Assembly: GCA_002305275.1 (NCBI GenBank)
Contig: DBQO01000001.1
Location: 1 to 64,000, forward strand
DNA from: Bacteroidales bacterium UBA1392
GTDB taxonomy: Bacteria > Bacteroidota > Bacteroidia > Bacteroidales > UBA932
DNA: 64,000 nt
Direction of reading: 5' to 3'
Shown here: in pieces, positions 44,478 through 53,729 of the stretch
Layout of the letters: each line of letters begins with the position of its first letter
Position numbering within the stretch: the stretch's first letter is position 1
Translations under genes and position numbers: made by a program
Notes under the pieces: model-generated
What the model saw: only the letters and a program-made list of their open reading frames with translations
The model's database searches: none
Told to the model about the DNA's origin: nothing

Positions 44478-45338
44478 TTAATTTCCACTCTTCGTTTTGG
44501 GATTCAATTGTTTGGGCAGGTTAGTATTTTCTATATTTTTAATGCTATCAGCTGTTGGCAGGTCTTCTGGCATAGTTCCGCCTAATTCCATAATGGTTTT
44601 ACGTACTTTTTTACCAACTTCGTGGTGTGTCTTGTTGGCTTTATGTTTGCCTTTTATATTTTCTCGTTTTAGCTTCTCTTCGGTTTGTGTAGCACGGAAA
44701 AGGTTGGCTGCCAATTCGGTACTGCCCATATGATCAAGTATCTGTTGAGTTTTCTTTAACCCCTTCTTTTTATGGATTGCCTTAGCATCTAACCCGCCAT
44801 ATAAGCCCTTGTAGCCATGGTTTTGGAAGATAGCATAATCAATTGGCTCTACTACTCCGGCATCTTTAGCCGCCGCTGCAAGTTGTGCATTATGTTTTGC
44901 CATCTCGTTTCGTAAAAACAAACGTTTCTCATCTTCAGAGCTCAAGCGGTTATACTCCTCCATTTTGCTTATTTCCTGCAAACGAGTTTGCACTGCAAAA
45001 TAAGTTTGTCCCAAAGCGACAACTTCTTTGCTTGGATCAGCATTTTGAACAATTAGATAGCAAGCGTAACGGGATAGTTTGTAGCTCTGCGTAGGTCTTT
45101 TGGCTCCTGAGCCAATGGCAACCATTTCGTTGAGCTCAACGATATGGTCTTTGACTTGCTGGCCACTATTCAGACATGCTTCTTTGGCTTTTTCTATTAC
45201 CGATAGAAAGTTACGAAAATCAGTATAATCTAAGGCTTTAGCGAGTGCACGCGCACCCCAAAACTCATTGCCATTTTCATCGGTTTGTTTGATCTGTTCA
45301 AACAGACTGCTATGCTGATTTGATAATTCTTTCGTCAT
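44478..45338 (-). CDS. dinD: DNA damage-inducible protein D
   Basis: 286 residues of the DinD family: an N-terminal BRO-N-type domain with FWGARALAKALDYTDFRNFL, VIEKAKEACLNSGQ and YKLSRYACYLIVQNADPSKE, and the C-terminal part KAIHKKKGLKKTQQILDHMG and LAANLFRATQTEEKLKREN. In Escherichia coli DinD inhibits RecA filaments during the SOS response. Such genes are frequent in restriction-modification islands. No LexA-like box is evident; instead the start region carries the 50-bp block also present before the MmeI-like gene. Confidence 0.9.
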   Translation of the reverse strand: MTKELSNQHSSLFEQIKQTDENGNEFWGARALAKALDYTDFRNFLSVIEKAKEACLNSGQQVKDHIVELNEMVAIGSGAKRPTQSYKLSRYACYLIVQNADPSKEVVALGQTYFAVQTRLQEISKMEEYNRLSSEDEKRLFLRNEMAKHNAQLAAAAKDAGVVEPIDYAIFQNHGYKGLYGGLDAKAIHKKKGLKKTQQILDHMGSTELAANLFRATQTEEKLKRENIKGKHKANKTHHEVGKKVRKTIMELGGTMPEDLPTADSIKNIENTNLPKQLNPKTKSGN

Positions 45339-45360
45339 AGGTTAGAGTTTTTCAATTTCT

Positions 45361-45410
45361 ACAAAGTTAACCAGAAAAGATTGAACAATATAGGCATAAA
45401 AGACAATTTT
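45361..45410 (-). promoter_or_regulatory. 50-bp element before dinD, shared with the MmeI-like gene
   Basis: It has the same block as 42905-42954 (three mismatches). On the minus strand GGTTAACTTTG supplies a -7-like TAACTTTG about 20-30 nt before the start codon. Confidence 0.7.
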
Positions 45411-45440
45411 AATCATAGGGATTTGCGCGCTACGCAGCGT

Positions 45441-45519
45441 ACATCCCTCCCCGCCTGCGGCGGGGCGATGCAAAGCACGAGGGATTTAGTCGTTTCACTC
45501 CTACATCCCTGTCCACTCG
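45441..45519. repeat. 79-bp direct repeat, left copy
   Basis: The stretch from ACATCCCTCCCCGCCTGCGG to CCTGTCCACTCG is identical by eye to 48254-48332. The two copies flank the restriction-modification gene at 45790. The inner part CCCCGCC-TGC-GGCGGGG is a hairpin. Confidence 0.85.
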
Positions 45520-45789
45520 ATGTGGGGGCCTAGCAAACAGATATAATACACTTTGGAAAAAGTACAAATAAACAGTTTGTGTAAATATTAAAAAGTGACT
45601 ACTTTTTTAAATAAACACAAGGTTAATCCTACAAATTTTTAAAAAAATCACTACCTTAGTCAGAAAATATTTAAAATATTCTAACTGAATAACAACTTAA
45701 TTTGTTTATTTGTTGAAGATTGATGTGCAAAGTTCGTTTATTCAGAGTAAGGGAACCTCTCCAAAAGGGCGATTCTCTAGCACAAAGAC
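45520..45789 (+). other. AT-rich upstream region of the second restriction-modification gene
   Basis: No gene is seen. It includes AAAATATTT-type near-palindromes (45664-45684) and runs of A/T. A likely promoter region, but I cannot pick a consensus pair. Confidence 0.4.
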
Positions 45790-48210
45790 ATGAAATACAA
45801 TAACATTAGAGAAGAGGAACTAAAAAACAAAGTAGCACAAGACTACTTTGGTATCTATGATTGCACCAGAATAATTGGCAATGTTGACTTTTGTGTGTGT
45901 ATGTACCAGAACCAAAAAGAACTTTTTGAACAAGAATCTCTACTTTGGGCAGAAGCGAAAACAGGTTCTTCCGATATTTACAAATCTATTGTTCAACTTA
46001 TACTAACAATTGGCAAAGCAAGGACTTTTGACAATAATTTGCCTCCAGCAATGTTGGGGGCATTTGACGGAGAAAAAATTGCTTTTATTCCTTACAGTGA
46101 CATTCGCGATTTTTTTTACATAAACGACTTCAACTGGAAAGTAACGCCTTCAGACTATAGCTCAAAGGAGTTTAATCTCATTCACGAAAAAGTAAAAACT
46201 GTAATTGATAATAAAGCCCTACTATTCAACTTCCTGAATGACGACCAAGAACTAAAGAAATTCATAAAGAATAATTTCATCGTCGGTAAATTAGGTTTTA
46301 CGAAAATCAAAATAGACAAGAATAATTTTATGGTCATTTACAACAAATGGCTACAAGTTGTTAAACCGACCATTGCCATAAATTGGGACATTGCAAAGAA
46401 AACTGGAATTATTGATGGAGACTTTTATCTAGCAGACTTATTATCGCACGAAAATAATACTCTAAAAGAAAAGCTTTTTGTTCTACTTAGAAAAGATCAC
46501 TACGAACTTGACCGAAAAATGGATGAAGCAGGATTATTTACCAGTAGTACAACTGACTTCGCAGACAACCAGGTTGCACATGCACAATTTTGGAACAAGT
46601 ACGAACGACCGCCTAAAGAAGAATACTGGGATTATATTGTAGGGCGTAGAGACTTGCTTGTTCCGCAAGATATAAGGGAGAGAAAAGGGAGTTTTTTTAC
46701 CCCGCAAATTTGGGTAGAGCTTTCTCAACAATATTTAACTGATGTATTAGGAGAGGATTGGCAAGATGAGTATTATGTTTGGGATTGTGCTGCCGGCACC
46801 GGAAATCTCTTAAATGGACTAACAAACAAGTATCACATTTGGGCTTCAACCTTAGACAAACAAGATGTTGATGTCATGCACGACCGTATAAAAAACGGCG
46901 CAAACTTGCTTAAAGATCACGTTTTTCAATTCGACTTCCTTAATGATGACTTTAGCAAATTGCCAAAATTGCTTCAAGATATAATTAACAATCCCGAAGA
47001 AAGAAGAAAATTAGTGATCTATATTAATCCACCCTATGCGGAGGGCGACAATGTTCGTGGGTTAGGTAGAAAAAATGTTCACGTTAGTAAAATACATAAT
47101 AAATATCAAGAACTTATGGGCAAATCTAGTGGCGAATTATTTGCTCAATTTTTTATAAGAATTTATCAAGAAATCCCTCAATGCGTGCTTGCAGAATTTT
47201 CAAAGATGAAAATTCTGCAAGCACCAAACTTTTCGGATTTTCGCAACATTTTTCGAGCGAAGCTCGAAAAAATTTTTTTGGTTCCTGCAAATACTTTTGA
47301 TAATGTCAAAGGAGATTTTCCTATTGGTTTTATTATTTGGGACACATCAAAAGATGAAGTTTTTGAAAAAACTAGTGCAGACGTGTACGATGCAAAAGGT
47401 AATTTTGTCGGAACAAAAGTAATTACAGCTTATGACAATTTAAAATACATAAGCGATTGGCTTGATATTAATTCCACAAACATTTCTACCAACTACATTG
47501 GTCATTTGGCATCTGTCGGTAATGATTTTCAAAATCAACGAATGATTTTTATTGATAATGAAAAAAAAGAAAATTGGAAAAAAGGTGGACGTCATACCAG
47601 AATTACAGCAGAAAATTTAATTATTGCTTCCATATTTTTTGCAGTTCGAAAAGTTATTCCTGCCACTTGGCTGAATGACCGCGACCAATTTCTACACCCA
47701 AATAACAAATGGGAAGAAGATACCGAGTTTCAAAATGATTGTTTGGCATACGCACTTTTTAATAACAATATCTCAAGCAGTTTTGGTGTAAACGATTGGA
47801 TTCCATTTACAGAACAAGAAGTAGATGCGAGGGAAAAGTTTGCAAGTAATTTTATGATCAACTTTATAAACGGCAAACTTAAAACCGACCATATTGGAGG
47901 TTTATTTAGCACACAAACAGAAAGGACAACGCCACTCATCTTTTCACCAGAGGCAGCAGCTGTTTTTGACGCAGGTCGTGAACTTTGGAAATATTACCAC
48001 AAACAACCTAACTGTAATGTTAATGCTTCATATTACGACATTAGAGAACATTTTCAAGGCAGAAACGAAGCAGGTAAAATGAACAATACCAGTTCAGACG
48101 AAACATATACTAGCTTGATTAGCAACCTAAGAGATAAACTCAGACAACTTACCTACAAAATAGAGCCAAAAGTTTATCAGTATGGGTTCTTAAAAAAACA
48201 ACATATTTGA
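45790..48210 (+). CDS. Type IIG-like restriction-modification enzyme
   Basis: An 806-residue single-chain enzyme. The N-terminus shows a PD-(D/E)xK pattern with Asp33 (IGNVDFCV) and Glu55-Ala-Lys57 (LLWAEAKTG) followed by a helix IYKSIVQLILTIGKAR. The methyltransferase part has motif I VWDCAAGTGNLL (330-341) and motif IV YINPPYAEG (NPPY 413-416), so it is an N6-adenine enzyme. The C-terminal 300 residues are the probable target-recognition part. It differs from the MmeI-like enzyme at 39985 in order and sequence. It is flanked by identical 79-bp direct repeats and read toward the tRNA-Ser gene. The specificity is unknown. Confidence 0.85.
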   Translation: MKYNNIREEELKNKVAQDYFGIYDCTRIIGNVDFCVCMYQNQKELFEQESLLWAEAKTGSSDIYKSIVQLILTIGKARTFDNNLPPAMLGAFDGEKIAFIPYSDIRDFFYINDFNWKVTPSDYSSKEFNLIHEKVKTVIDNKALLFNFLNDDQELKKFIKNNFIVGKLGFTKIKIDKNNFMVIYNKWLQVVKPTIAINWDIAKKTGIIDGDFYLADLLSHENNTLKEKLFVLLRKDHYELDRKMDEAGLFTSSTTDFADNQVAHAQFWNKYERPPKEEYWDYIVGRRDLLVPQDIRERKGSFFTPQIWVELSQQYLTDVLGEDWQDEYYVWDCAAGTGNLLNGLTNKYHIWASTLDKQDVDVMHDRIKNGANLLKDHVFQFDFLNDDFSKLPKLLQDIINNPEERRKLVIYINPPYAEGDNVRGLGRKNVHVSKIHNKYQELMGKSSGELFAQFFIRIYQEIPQCVLAEFSKMKILQAPNFSDFRNIFRAKLEKIFLVPANTFDNVKGDFPIGFIIWDTSKDEVFEKTSADVYDAKGNFVGTKVITAYDNLKYISDWLDINSTNISTNYIGHLASVGNDFQNQRMIFIDNEKKENWKKGGRHTRITAENLIIASIFFAVRKVIPATWLNDRDQFLHPNNKWEEDTEFQNDCLAYALFNNNISSSFGVNDWIPFTEQEVDAREKFASNFMINFINGKLKTDHIGGLFSTQTERTTPLIFSPEAAAVFDAGRELWKYYHKQPNCNVNASYYDIREHFQGRNEAGKMNNTSSDETYTSLISNLRDKLRQLTYKIEPKVYQYGFLKKQHI

Positions 48211-48253
48211 TAGAGAGGGACTCTCTCTCCGGGATTTGGTCGCATACGCTCCC

Positions 48254-48370
48254 ACATCCCTCCCCGCCTGCGGCGGGGCGATGCAAAGCACGAGGGATTT
48301 AGTCGTTTCACTCCTACATCCCTGTCCACTCGCCGTGGGGCCCTTACAAGCGAAAGGCTTGAAGCTACGC
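48254..48370. repeat. 79-bp direct repeat, right copy, with extension
   Basis: Positions 48254-48332 equal 45441-45519. The extension to 48370 (CGTGGGGCCC to GAAGCTACGC) matches 37830-37862. Confidence 0.85.
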
Positions 48371-48379
48371 TTAATTTTT

Positions 48380-48426
48380 TATACAGCAAATCCCCTTTTG
48401 AGCGAGCTCAAGGGGATTTATTGTAT
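48380..48426. repeat. Long symmetric hairpin near the tRNA
   Basis: AAATCCCCTT (48388-48397) pairs with AAGGGGATTT (48410-48419), with an outer TATACA / TGTATA pairing. It probably ends transcripts from both sides. Confidence 0.6.
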
Positions 48427-48427
48427 A

Positions 48428-48454
48428 AAAAACCGAATGACTTTCGTCATTCGG
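48428..48454 (-). terminator. Terminator after tRNA-Ser
   Basis: On the minus strand CCGAATGAC-GAAA-GTCATTCGG is followed by TTTTTTATAC. It lies 13 bases after the tRNA 3' end. Confidence 0.85.
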
Positions 48455-48466
48455 CCTTTCGACTTG

Positions 48467-48551
48467 CGGAGAGAGAGGGATTCGAACCCCCGGAAGCTTT
48501 CACTTCAACAGTTTTCAAGACTGCCGGTTTAAACCACTCACCCATCTCTCC
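48467..48551 (-). tRNA. tRNA-Ser (anticodon TGA)
   Basis: The 85-nt gene has acceptor arms GGAGAGA / TCTCTCC with discriminator G, D-arm GGTGAGTGGTTTAAACCGG, anticodon arm CAGTCTTGAAAACTG (anticodon TGA), a long variable arm as in serine tRNAs, and T-arm GGGGGTTCGAATCCC. The CCA end is not encoded. It borders the repeat-rich restriction island, a common place for integration. Confidence 0.95.
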
Positions 48552-48609
48552 TTCCCTTTGGTTTGGGAGTGCAAAGATATATTAAAAAAACATTTACTCA
48601 AAAAAAAGC

Positions 48610-49257
48610 TTATTTTGCGGAGTCGGATTCTTCGGTCTTGGGCTGCTTGGAGAAGAATTTCCATTTGAAAATCAGAAGGTAGATGGCTCCGCAGGTGATG
48701 CACGCATCGGCGAAGTTGAAGATGGGACGGAAGAAGATAAAGTTGCGTCCACCCCAAACGGGGACCCATTCGGGGAGTGTGGTGTCTATGATGGGGAAGT
48801 AGAACATGTCTACCACTTTGCCGAAAAGGAATCCCGAATAGCCGCCTCCTGCGGGGAATAGCTCGGCTACCTGAATGGGTGTGCTTTCGCTAAATATCAT
48901 CCCGTAGAAAAGGGAGTCAATGATGTTGCCGAGGGCACCGCACAGGATGGCTCCGAGTCCGATGAGAACACCGGTTGGAGTCTCTTCGCGCTTGAGGAGT
49001 TTTCTGATATATATGATGATGGCTATGACAAGCACCACTCTGAAGATAGAGAGGATGAATTTGCCAACGTTGCCTCCGAACTGCATTCCGAAGGCCATGC
49101 CGTTATTTTCAATAAAGAGTATCTGGAACCAACTGCCAAAGACATGAATGCTCTGGCCTAAAGTCATGTTGGTCTTAACCAGGATTTTGATAATCTGGTC
49201 AATAATCAAAAGAAGGATTACAAAGAGGGATATCTTAAAACCTCTGGAAATCTTCAT
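48610..49257 (-). CDS. lspA: Lipoprotein signal peptidase
   Basis: 215 residues with four predicted membrane helices. The two catalytic aspartates are in GALGNIIDSLFYG and FNFADACITCG, with the family motif FIENNGMAFGM. It cleaves the signal peptide of prolipoproteins before the lipid-modified Cys, and so acts on the many lipoproteins in this window. It is longer than proteobacterial LspA because of a loop of the Bacteroidetes type (ELFPAGGGYSGFLFGKVVDM). It follows the DksA-like gene directly (5 bp). Confidence 0.95.
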   Translation of the reverse strand: MKISRGFKISLFVILLLIIDQIIKILVKTNMTLGQSIHVFGSWFQILFIENNGMAFGMQFGGNVGKFILSIFRVVLVIAIIIYIRKLLKREETPTGVLIGLGAILCGALGNIIDSLFYGMIFSESTPIQVAELFPAGGGYSGFLFGKVVDMFYFPIIDTTLPEWVPVWGGRNFIFFRPIFNFADACITCGAIYLLIFKWKFFSKQPKTEESDSAK

Positions 49258-49262
49258 CTTTG

Positions 49263-49661
49263 TTATTTGTTCATTTCATTCTTACCCTCAACGCTGAGTG
49301 TAGCGTGAGGTACAAGTCTAAGTCTCTCCTTGGGTATCAGTTTGCCGGTTACACGGCAGATACCGTAGGTCTTGTTTTCGATGCGAATAAGGGCATTCTC
49401 GAGGTTCTGTATGAACTTGTACTGACGTGCAGCCAGTTGGCCCGACTCTTCCTTAGAAAGGGAAGAAGCGCCCTCCTCCAGCACCTTGAAGGTGGGAGAT
49501 GTGTCCTCTGTATCGTTACTTGTGCTATGGTTTACAGCACCTCTGAGCATTTCATACTCTTCTCTGGCTTGAGCCAGCTTTTCAAGGATGAGTTCTTTGA
49601 ACTCCTGAAGCTCTTCATCAGAGTAACGTACCTTTTCATTTATTTCTACTGGTTTGCCCAT
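49263..49661 (-). CDS. TraR/DksA family protein with degenerate zinc finger
   Basis: 132 residues: an N-terminal coiled coil (DEELQEFKELILEKLAQARE, then EEYEMLRGAV) and a C-terminal part YGICRVTGKLIPKERLRLVPHAT in which only the first Cys of the usual four-Cys zinc site is left. This form is usual for Bacteroidetes DksA-like proteins. DksA proteins bind RNA polymerase through the secondary channel and mediate the stringent response. It lies between ileS and lspA on the same strand. Confidence 0.9.
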   Translation of the reverse strand: MGKPVEINEKVRYSDEELQEFKELILEKLAQAREEYEMLRGAVNHSTSNDTEDTSPTFKVLEEGASSLSKEESGQLAARQYKFIQNLENALIRIENKTYGICRVTGKLIPKERLRLVPHATLSVEGKNEMNK

Positions 49662-49698
49662 GACTTTATATGTTGGTTAAAATGTAAAAATAGCAACA

Positions 49699-52600
49699 TT
49701 ATTTCAATTTAACAACAGAAATCCTCAATTCTCCTTCATCCCACTCTACCGGAGTACCATCTTCACATTCTTCGGTAAGTGTAATGGATTTTGAGAGTGT
49801 CTGCTCGCAAACATAGGATTTGAAATCACTTAGTGACTCCTCAATTTCAGGATTGTGCTGGATGAATACGTTTATACGATCAGTTACCTCAAATCCGCTC
49901 TCTTTGCGCAGGTTCTGAATACGATTGATCAGTTCACGTGCCACTCCCTCCCTTCTGAGAGCATCGGTCACAGTGACATCCAGCGCTACGGTAAGTTTAC
50001 CTTCGGTAGCGACGAGCCAGCCGGGCATATCCTCGGATGTTATCTCATAATCCTCAGTAGATAGCGTCACTTCTCCCGATGGGAGGGAAAGAGTATAATC
50101 TCCGGCCTTCTCGATTTCCGAAATTTCCTGCTGCGAAAGTGTTGCAAAGGCGGATGCTATCTCCTTCATCTGTTTGCCGTATCTCTTGCCGAGAGTCTTG
50201 AAATTGGGTTTTATCTTTTTGGTAATAATGCCGGTAGTATCGTGGATAAATTCCATTTCCTTAACATTCACCTCATTGAGAATGATCTCCTTAACCCTCT
50301 CAAGCTGCTCCTCTATAGCACGGTCGAGTACGGGAATGATGAGTTTAGCCAGCGGCTGACGCACCTTTATGTTGACCTTTCTGCGAAGCGCCAAGACCAT
50401 TGAAGAGCTCTTTTGAGCCAAATCCATGCGCTCTTCAAGAGCGGAGTCTATATACTCTTCGTTGTAGGCAGGCATACGCTCAAAGTGCACCGATTCAGCC
50501 CCCGACACGAGATCGCACCAGAGCAGATCCATATAAAATGGAGCTATCGGAGCTGAGAGCAGAGCCACCGTTTTGAGTGCCTCATGGAGGGTCTGATAAG
50601 CTGCAACCTTATCAGGAGTTAGCCCACCGCCCCAGAAGCGCTTGCGATTGAGGCGTACATACCAGTTGCTGAGGTTGTCGCAGACGAAATCCTGAATCAG
50701 TCTGCCTGCGGTGGTAAAATCATAGTCTTCGTATGCTTCAACCGACTTTTTGACGAGAGTGTTAAGCAGCGAAATTAGCCATCTGTCGATCTCCTGGCGC
50801 TCTGACAGGGGCACTTCCGGTTCAGAACCGTTGAAACCGTCCACATTTGCATAAAGCGCAAAGAATGAATAGGTGTTGTAGAGTGTTCCGAAGAATTTTC
50901 TACGTACCTCATCCACTCCACCCATGTCAAACTTCAGGTTGTCCCAGGGTTGTGCATTGGTAAGCATATACCATCTGAGCGGGTCGGCACCATATTCATC
51001 GAGGGTCGAGAATGGATCCACTGCATTGCCAAGGCGCTTGCTCATCTTGTTGCCATCTTTGTCCAGAACAAGTCCGTTGGAGATAACTCTCTTAAATGCA
51101 CACTTATCGCTCACCATGGTAGCTATTGCATGGAGGGTAAAAAACCAACCTCTTGTCTGGTCAACGCCTTCGGCGATGAAATCAGCAGTCTGACCGAAGT
51201 CGGGGCTATTGACCTTTGCAAGGGTCTCCTGAGCATAGGGCATCGCTCCCGAATCGAACCAGACATCAATCAGATCGCTCTCCCTTACCATCTTGCGGCC
51301 ATCATCCGAAACGAGGAAAAGGTCATCGACGTAGGGACGGTGTATATCTATCTTCGCAAAATTTTCATCCGAATAGTCGCCGGGGACAAATCCCTTCTCC
51401 TTCAAAGGGTTGGAGGGCATGATCCCTGCGGATACCGATTTCTCCAATTCCTCGTAAAGCTCTGCTACTGAACCTATACATTTCTCCACAGTGCCATCCT
51501 CGGTACGCCAAATAGGAAGCGGAGTACCCCAATAGCGACTTCTGGAGAGATTCCAGTCCTGGAGGTTCTCCAGCCATTTGCCGAAACGGCCGGTACCTGT
51601 GGAAGCAGGCTTCCAGTCAATGGTATCATTGAGTTCCATCATCCTCTCCTGCACGGCGGTGGTTTTGATGAACCATGAGTCAAGCGGGTAATATAGCACC
51701 GGCTTATCGGTTCTCCAGCAGTGGGGGTAGTTGTGTGTTTGTTTCTCTATTTTAAAGGCCTTTCCCTGCTGTTTCAGATCTACGGAAAGATCAATGTCCA
51801 AAGTGACGTCATCAGGGCCGAGAGTGGGGTCATATTCATTCTTTACATACCTTCCGGCATACTTTCCATACTCCTCGACATTCACTCTCTCCGCAACAAA
51901 AACGGGATCAAGATCCTCAAGTTCATAAAATTTTCCGGTAGGGTCGACCATAGCCTGATTGAGGCCTGCGGCATCCACCATTGTCAGCGGGGGTACGCCG
52001 TTGGCCTTTGCTACCTTGTCGTCATCCGCACCAAAGGTTGGGGCAATATGCACAATACCGGTACCATCTTCAGTGGTCACAAAATCACCTGCGATCACCT
52101 TATGAGCGCCTTCAGAGCACTTTACCCAAGGGAACAGCTGCTCGTATCGGATACCTGCCAATTCTTTTCCTTTGATAGGCTCCCCTATTACGCGGAAGGG
52201 GATCTTTTCATTGAAGTGAGCATTTAGGAGGGCCTTGGCCACCACATAGATGGCAGGCTCTTTCGTATAGGGATTGAGACTCTCGACTTTAAGATATTCG
52301 ATATTTGGCCCGACACTAAGTGCGGTATTGGAGGGTAGCGTCCAGGGAGTTGTGGTCCAGGCAAGGAAGAATAGGGGCAGCGGACTATCCTCGAAAAGGA
52401 ATTGCGACTTTGTATCCTTGATTATCTCAAACTGCACGACCGCGGTTGTATCCTTAACGTCACGATAACATCCCGGCTGGTTGAGTTCATGCGAACTGAG
52501 TCCCGTGCCGGCTGCGGGGGAATAGGGCTGTATGGAGTAGCCTTTGTAGAGCAGACCCTTTTCATATATTTTTTTGAGAAGATACCATAAGGTCTCTATA

Positions 52601-53064
52601 TAGCGGTTGTCATAGGTAATGTAGGGATTGTCCATATCCACCCAGTAACCTATAAGCTCGGTAAGTGAGACCCATTCCCTGGTATATTTCATCACCTCCT
52701 TGCGGCAGGCTTCATTATATTCCTCTACGGAAATCTTTTTCCCAATATCTTCCTTTGTGATACCGAGCATTTTTTCCACACTAAGCTCTACCGGGAGACC
52801 GTGAGTATCCCATCCCGCCTTGCGCTCCACCCTATAACCGCTCTGTGTCTTATATCTGCAAATAACATCTTTTATGGCCCTGGCCATCACATGGTGGATA
52901 CCGGGCATGCCGTTAGCCGAAGGGGGACCCTCAAAAAAGATGAAATTCGGCGCATTCTCTCCTGCTGCAAGTACTTTGCGGAAAGTATCCTGCTTGTTCC
53001 ATTTCTCTAATACTGTACGATTTGTCTCAACCAAATCGAGCTTTTTGTACTCGTTAAAACTCAT
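49699..53064 (-). CDS. ileS: Isoleucyl-tRNA synthetase
   Basis: 1121 residues. Class I synthetase signatures: the HIGH-region PSANGMPGIHHVMARAIKD, the editing-domain stretch LAWTTTPWTLPSNTALSVG and KMSKR (DGNKMSKRLGNAVDP). The C-terminal anticodon-binding domain ends with VEWDEGELRISVVKL. The enzyme charges tRNA-Ile and edits valine. Upstream, CAAAGATA at 53085-53092 gives TATCTTTG on the minus strand. It is the first gene of a cluster with the DksA-like gene and lspA. Confidence 0.97.
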   Translation of the reverse strand: MSFNEYKKLDLVETNRTVLEKWNKQDTFRKVLAAGENAPNFIFFEGPPSANGMPGIHHVMARAIKDVICRYKTQSGYRVERKAGWDTHGLPVELSVEKMLGITKEDIGKKISVEEYNEACRKEVMKYTREWVSLTELIGYWVDMDNPYITYDNRYIETLWYLLKKIYEKGLLYKGYSIQPYSPAAGTGLSSHELNQPGCYRDVKDTTAVVQFEIIKDTKSQFLFEDSPLPLFFLAWTTTPWTLPSNTALSVGPNIEYLKVESLNPYTKEPAIYVVAKALLNAHFNEKIPFRVIGEPIKGKELAGIRYEQLFPWVKCSEGAHKVIAGDFVTTEDGTGIVHIAPTFGADDDKVAKANGVPPLTMVDAAGLNQAMVDPTGKFYELEDLDPVFVAERVNVEEYGKYAGRYVKNEYDPTLGPDDVTLDIDLSVDLKQQGKAFKIEKQTHNYPHCWRTDKPVLYYPLDSWFIKTTAVQERMMELNDTIDWKPASTGTGRFGKWLENLQDWNLSRSRYWGTPLPIWRTEDGTVEKCIGSVAELYEELEKSVSAGIMPSNPLKEKGFVPGDYSDENFAKIDIHRPYVDDLFLVSDDGRKMVRESDLIDVWFDSGAMPYAQETLAKVNSPDFGQTADFIAEGVDQTRGWFFTLHAIATMVSDKCAFKRVISNGLVLDKDGNKMSKRLGNAVDPFSTLDEYGADPLRWYMLTNAQPWDNLKFDMGGVDEVRRKFFGTLYNTYSFFALYANVDGFNGSEPEVPLSERQEIDRWLISLLNTLVKKSVEAYEDYDFTTAGRLIQDFVCDNLSNWYVRLNRKRFWGGGLTPDKVAAYQTLHEALKTVALLSAPIAPFYMDLLWCDLVSGAESVHFERMPAYNEEYIDSALEERMDLAQKSSSMVLALRRKVNIKVRQPLAKLIIPVLDRAIEEQLERVKEIILNEVNVKEMEFIHDTTGIITKKIKPNFKTLGKRYGKQMKEIASAFATLSQQEISEIEKAGDYTLSLPSGEVTLSTEDYEITSEDMPGWLVATEGKLTVALDVTVTDALRREGVARELINRIQNLRKESGFEVTDRINVFIQHNPEIEESLSDFKSYVCEQTLSKSITLTEECEDGTPVEWDEGELRISVVKLK

Positions 53065-53135
53065 ATTTCATTCATTTGAATTTGCAAAGATACGATAATT
53101 CACTAATTTTGACCAATCATTAAAAAATTAAGTAT

Positions 53136-53621
53136 ATGGGAGTTATAGACATTATCCTTCTCGTCTGCTTTCTACCCGCGTTTTACTTTGGCATCAAGAA
53201 TGGTCTTGTCAAACAAATAATATCCGTGGCAGTCGTATATTTCGGCATCGTACTCTCTCTGAGATTTTCAGATAAGGTTTCTACCTGGATTCTGCAACTT
53301 GTCACACTATCCGATTTCTGGGTAAAGGCCATTTCATTCGTTTTGATATTTCTGATTGTAGCAATTTTGCTCAATCTCATCGGTAAACTTATAGAAAAAA
53401 TATTAAAAATAGCCCTGCTCGGATGGCTAAACAGACTCCTCGGAGTGGTTGTTACTCTGGCAATTTTTGTCATACTACTCTCCACTATTATCCATTTTGT
53501 AGATGCCGCCAACAGCACATTCCATTTTATTTCCGAAGATAAAATAGCCGAGTCAAAGATATATCCCTCTTTGCTCGACCTCTCATACAAGCTTTTTCCC
53601 TATTTTGAGTCGTTTTTTTAA
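53136..53621 (+). CDS. CvpA family membrane protein
   Basis: 161 residues with four predicted membrane helices and the opening IDIILLVCFLPAFYFGIKNG typical of CvpA-family proteins, followed by VLIFLIVAILLNLIGKLIEK and WLNRLLGVVV. In E. coli CvpA affects envelope stress tolerance and was found through colicin V production. It is divergent from ileS. The gene is followed by a terminator, so it is probably separate from the secretion genes 400 bp further on. Confidence 0.88.
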   Translation: MGVIDIILLVCFLPAFYFGIKNGLVKQIISVAVVYFGIVLSLRFSDKVSTWILQLVTLSDFWVKAISFVLIFLIVAILLNLIGKLIEKILKIALLGWLNRLLGVVVTLAIFVILLSTIIHFVDAANSTFHFISEDKIAESKIYPSLLDLSYKLFPYFESFF

Positions 53622-53658
53622 AAAAATCTGATTTTTTCAAAAAAATTAAATGGCTGAC

Positions 53659-53708
53659 GCTTGAAGCAACAACTGTTATAGTTGCTTTCTCAAGCATATT
53701 TTTTCTCT
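53659..53708 (+). terminator. Terminator after the CvpA gene
   Basis: GCTTGA (53659-53664) pairs with TCAAGC (53690-53695), with an inner GCAAC / GTTGC stem, followed by ATATTTTTTCTCTTTTTT. Confidence 0.75.
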
Positions 53709-53729
53709 TTTTTATCTACTACTTTGCCT

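Noticed and set aside
36320..48370. The repeats as a CRISPR array
   Set aside because: Copies are kilobases apart, modular and of different lengths, with no regular spacers and no cas genes.
48236..48532. Rightward 98-codon frame
   Set aside because: It runs through the dispersed repeat, terminators and the tRNA-Ser gene.
53682..53729. Upstream extension of the 60-residue membrane protein
   Set aside because: It would start inside the terminator of the CvpA-family gene.
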